64,000 bases of DNA from the NCBI RefSeq assembly GCF_028769735.1, contig NC_088171.1:93976912-94040911 (forward strand). The letters run 5' to 3'. The position numbers and the translations under genes were made by a program. Below the pieces are notes generated by a model. That model was not told the DNA's origin. It was given only the letters and a program-made list of their open reading frames with translations, and searched no databases. Shown one piece after another: positions 61,801-64,000 of the stretch. Source of the DNA: Zonotrichia leucophrys gambelii. Taxonomy: Eukaryota > Chordata > Aves > Passeriformes > Passerellidae. Within the stretch, counting starts at the first letter, position 1. Every line of letters begins with the position of its first letter.

Positions 61801-64000
61801 CCAAGCACTGGGGTGGTGTTCAGCAGAGAAAATCAGCTGGCTCCTAGCACTTTCTGACCCTCCCTCTATAGTCATAGGAAGAGAAATTCTGTGTTTCTGT
61901 TAATCTGACAGAGTATTTATATAGCCTGCTCCTCTGCTGAGTCCCTCTGACACCTGGCTCTTGAGTTCAGAAGGGCTGGACACCCAGGACTGCACAGGTG
62001 TTTCCAAGGTGCATCAGAGAGCCAAGAAAGTGCAGCTACAGAAATGCTGCTAGTGAGGACATGAGCACATTCAAATACAGACATGCACATGCAAGAGCAG
62101 AAGTGAAAGAAAAAGTTAAACCGAGATCGAGGTCATGGAGACGTGGAGTTATTAAAGCAACGACTACTCATTTAAAATTTACTCTGAACCACTCAGAAAT
62201 GGAACAAATCAAAGGAAAGTGTTTCTCAGTTTTGTTTGACTAATGCAAAATCTAAACCATACTTAATATATCACTGGGTTTTGAAAACTTATCTGACGGC
62301 ATGGTGTCTGCTTCTTCTGTGAGATTTACTGCTCTTCAGAGCTGAAATATGCCAAGGGGGACCTTTAGCTGGTTATGATGAATGGCTTCTCTCCACTGAC
62401 TTCACTGAAGCTATGCTATATTGGTCTGATTTTTTAATATCTGACCTAAAGAGCTAAAAAACCTTTGAGGACACGGGCACTAAAACCTGTTTCTAAATGC
62501 AGATACTGGAATAGTTTTTCTAAGGACTAAGAAATATTAAAGGGTCAAAGTATGAAGTTTGCAAAATGTTTAGAATCTTTCCAAAGATAGAAAGAACTTC
62601 CCACCTCCCCCTGCCCTGAATGAAATTCTTCCCGTTGAAATGCAGGTATATTTTTTATGACTTATGCAGATTCCTTTTCTCAAGGAAGAAGTTGCTCAGT
62701 TTATAAGACTAAATGCTGGTTTTTCCCTTTAACATTCTGTGTGGAATCATGTTACAGAGAATTAGAAACTTTCAAAATCTTTGGAAATGGCCTCAGCCCT
62801 CTTAGGGTTGAAATGGCAACGATTAACATCATTATTTCAATGATTGCCACTTTATCCAACTGGTAGATACTCTGAAGATTTTCTTCCATCATAACCACAG
62901 CTGAACACCAAAAATGCTTTCTGCTGTAGGAACAATTATCTGAAGATCATTTTCATTTCTCCTTTTCACGTACAACTGTTTGCTCCATTCTCAGACCAAT
63001 GTTTTTAAAAAAATGTTGGTAAAAGCAGAAATGAAAGATTTTAAAAGAAAAAAAAGCTATTTCAATTTGGTTAAAATTGAGACTTTTAAGGTCAACTCTA
63101 GTTATGGAAAGCAGCAACAGACAGGAGCAGAAGAGTGAGGAAGAAGACACACTACACTTGTCACCAGGAGCGTTACTGGCTTCTGCTCAGAGGAAACATC
63201 TGCCAAAACTTGCACCGATCAGGGTAGAGTTAGCTTGATGCAAAACCAATTCTATTCATCAATTGTTAAGGACCAGGCAGGAAAAAGTTACAATCTGATC
63301 TCAGAGCAGTTGCTGCACCATAAAACTTCCTTGAGAATTGTTTTATATTTCTTCTGCAGTCTAAATGTTTTGATTACCAAGGCAGTGTTTTCCCATGAGG
63401 CGTATCTCAAAGAGATGTGGTGCCAGGACCAAGTGGGATGAGATTATAAAATATAAGAAGCTGGAACATGAGAAGTTTGAAACTCAGCTGTGAAAATGTT
63501 TATTGGATAAATGTTTACTCTGCTGCATGCTCATATTTATTTTTCTTTCAAACCTTTGAGTTTCCTTACTGCTGCAGCGAGACAATTAATTTTCTTTGGA
63601 AAACATGGCATGGTTAATTAAACAGGTGAGAGAAAGTAGTTTCTCAACTGTCAGGAGATTCAAAGATTCAATTGCAATTTACAAAGAATATATTACAGTT
63701 GTCAACATCATGTAAATCCTGGATTGTGTGAAAATGATAAACACATGAATGCTGTAGGAAATACTCCTTAGAAACCTGAAACCCTTTAGAAACTCATCAA
63801 TGCCAGTCCTCTGTTGTTCCAGGTGATCACAGCATAGTGTGCTTTTCATGAACAGCTTGTGCTTCGTCTTATGAATATCTAAGGATTTTGCTGCTTTTTT
63901 CTTCCTCTGGACTGGCTACTCTGAAACCTCACTATGCTAATGGCTGGGAAATGAATTAAAAATCCCCTGGCTGTTTCTTATTGTGCCTAAGTTGTTTTTA
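55807..64000. other. AT-rich non-coding DNA, no gene supported
   Basis: About 8.2 kb with no recognised repeat family, CpG island or exon. A 160-codon frame (56735-57217) starts at GTG, with its first ATG at 56753, and has no familiar domain. TATCAATT-ATT-AATTGATA near 58083 is a small perfect inverted repeat. GC-richer patches at 60480-61080 and 61500-61870 contain overlapping short frames on both strands but no clear motif. Confidence 0.45.

Noticed and set aside
1..64000. CRISPR arrays, operons, tRNA or rRNA genes, intact retroviral or intronless receptor genes
   Set aside because: No regularly spaced repeats, no tRNA B-box-like motif noticed, and no frame long enough for such genes outside the compositional CpG-island frames.

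Overview
The window looks like nuclear DNA from a bird, probably a songbird. At least eleven segments match the 3' part of avian CR1 LINEs, several ending in the ATTCTRTGA-type octamer tail. Four LTR segments match endogenous-retrovirus LTR types I know from bird and passerine genomes. I saw no Alu, B1, L1 or bacterial gene structure. These assignments come from memory of consensus sequences, not from a search.

Layout. (1) 1-2169 is AT-rich non-coding DNA with a CR1 scrap at the very start. (2) 2170-3090 is a strong CpG island, the only one in the window and the only convincing promoter. It holds GC boxes, a palindromic NRF1 site, a purine-rich GGA tract, and two good splice-donor sequences on the minus strand (after 2907 and after 2635). 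The simplest reading is the 5' end of a minus-strand gene whose body lies to the left, outside the window; 1-2634 would then be its first intron. A short minus-strand reading frame (2695-2635, beginning MPRGRPPEPG) could be its first coding exon, but I do not recognise the protein. (3) 3148-4092 holds three CR1 pieces directly beside the island. (4) 4093-64000 is about 60 kb with no gene I can support: no CpG island, no long ORF beyond chance, no recognised protein, tRNA or rRNA. It holds CR1 fragments (7.7, 12.4-13.9, 22.8-23.5, 25.3, 29.1-30.0, 40.1, 41.1 and 48.5-49.2 kb) and LTRs (19.8-20.2, 23.65-23.99, 24.7-25.25 and 34.35-34.56 kb).

Structures that repeats do not explain: a near-perfect inverted repeat at 52812-52890 (25 bp perfect arms, extendable to 30 bp with one mismatch, 19-nt loop), a group of adjacent and mutually exclusive hairpins at 55728-55806, an 18-bp perfect palindrome in a GC-rich patch near 12.2 kb, and a small GC-rich patch with RFX-like half sites near 38.3 kb. 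I found no clear sign of a new multi-gene system. The long inverted repeat is the observation most worth following up.
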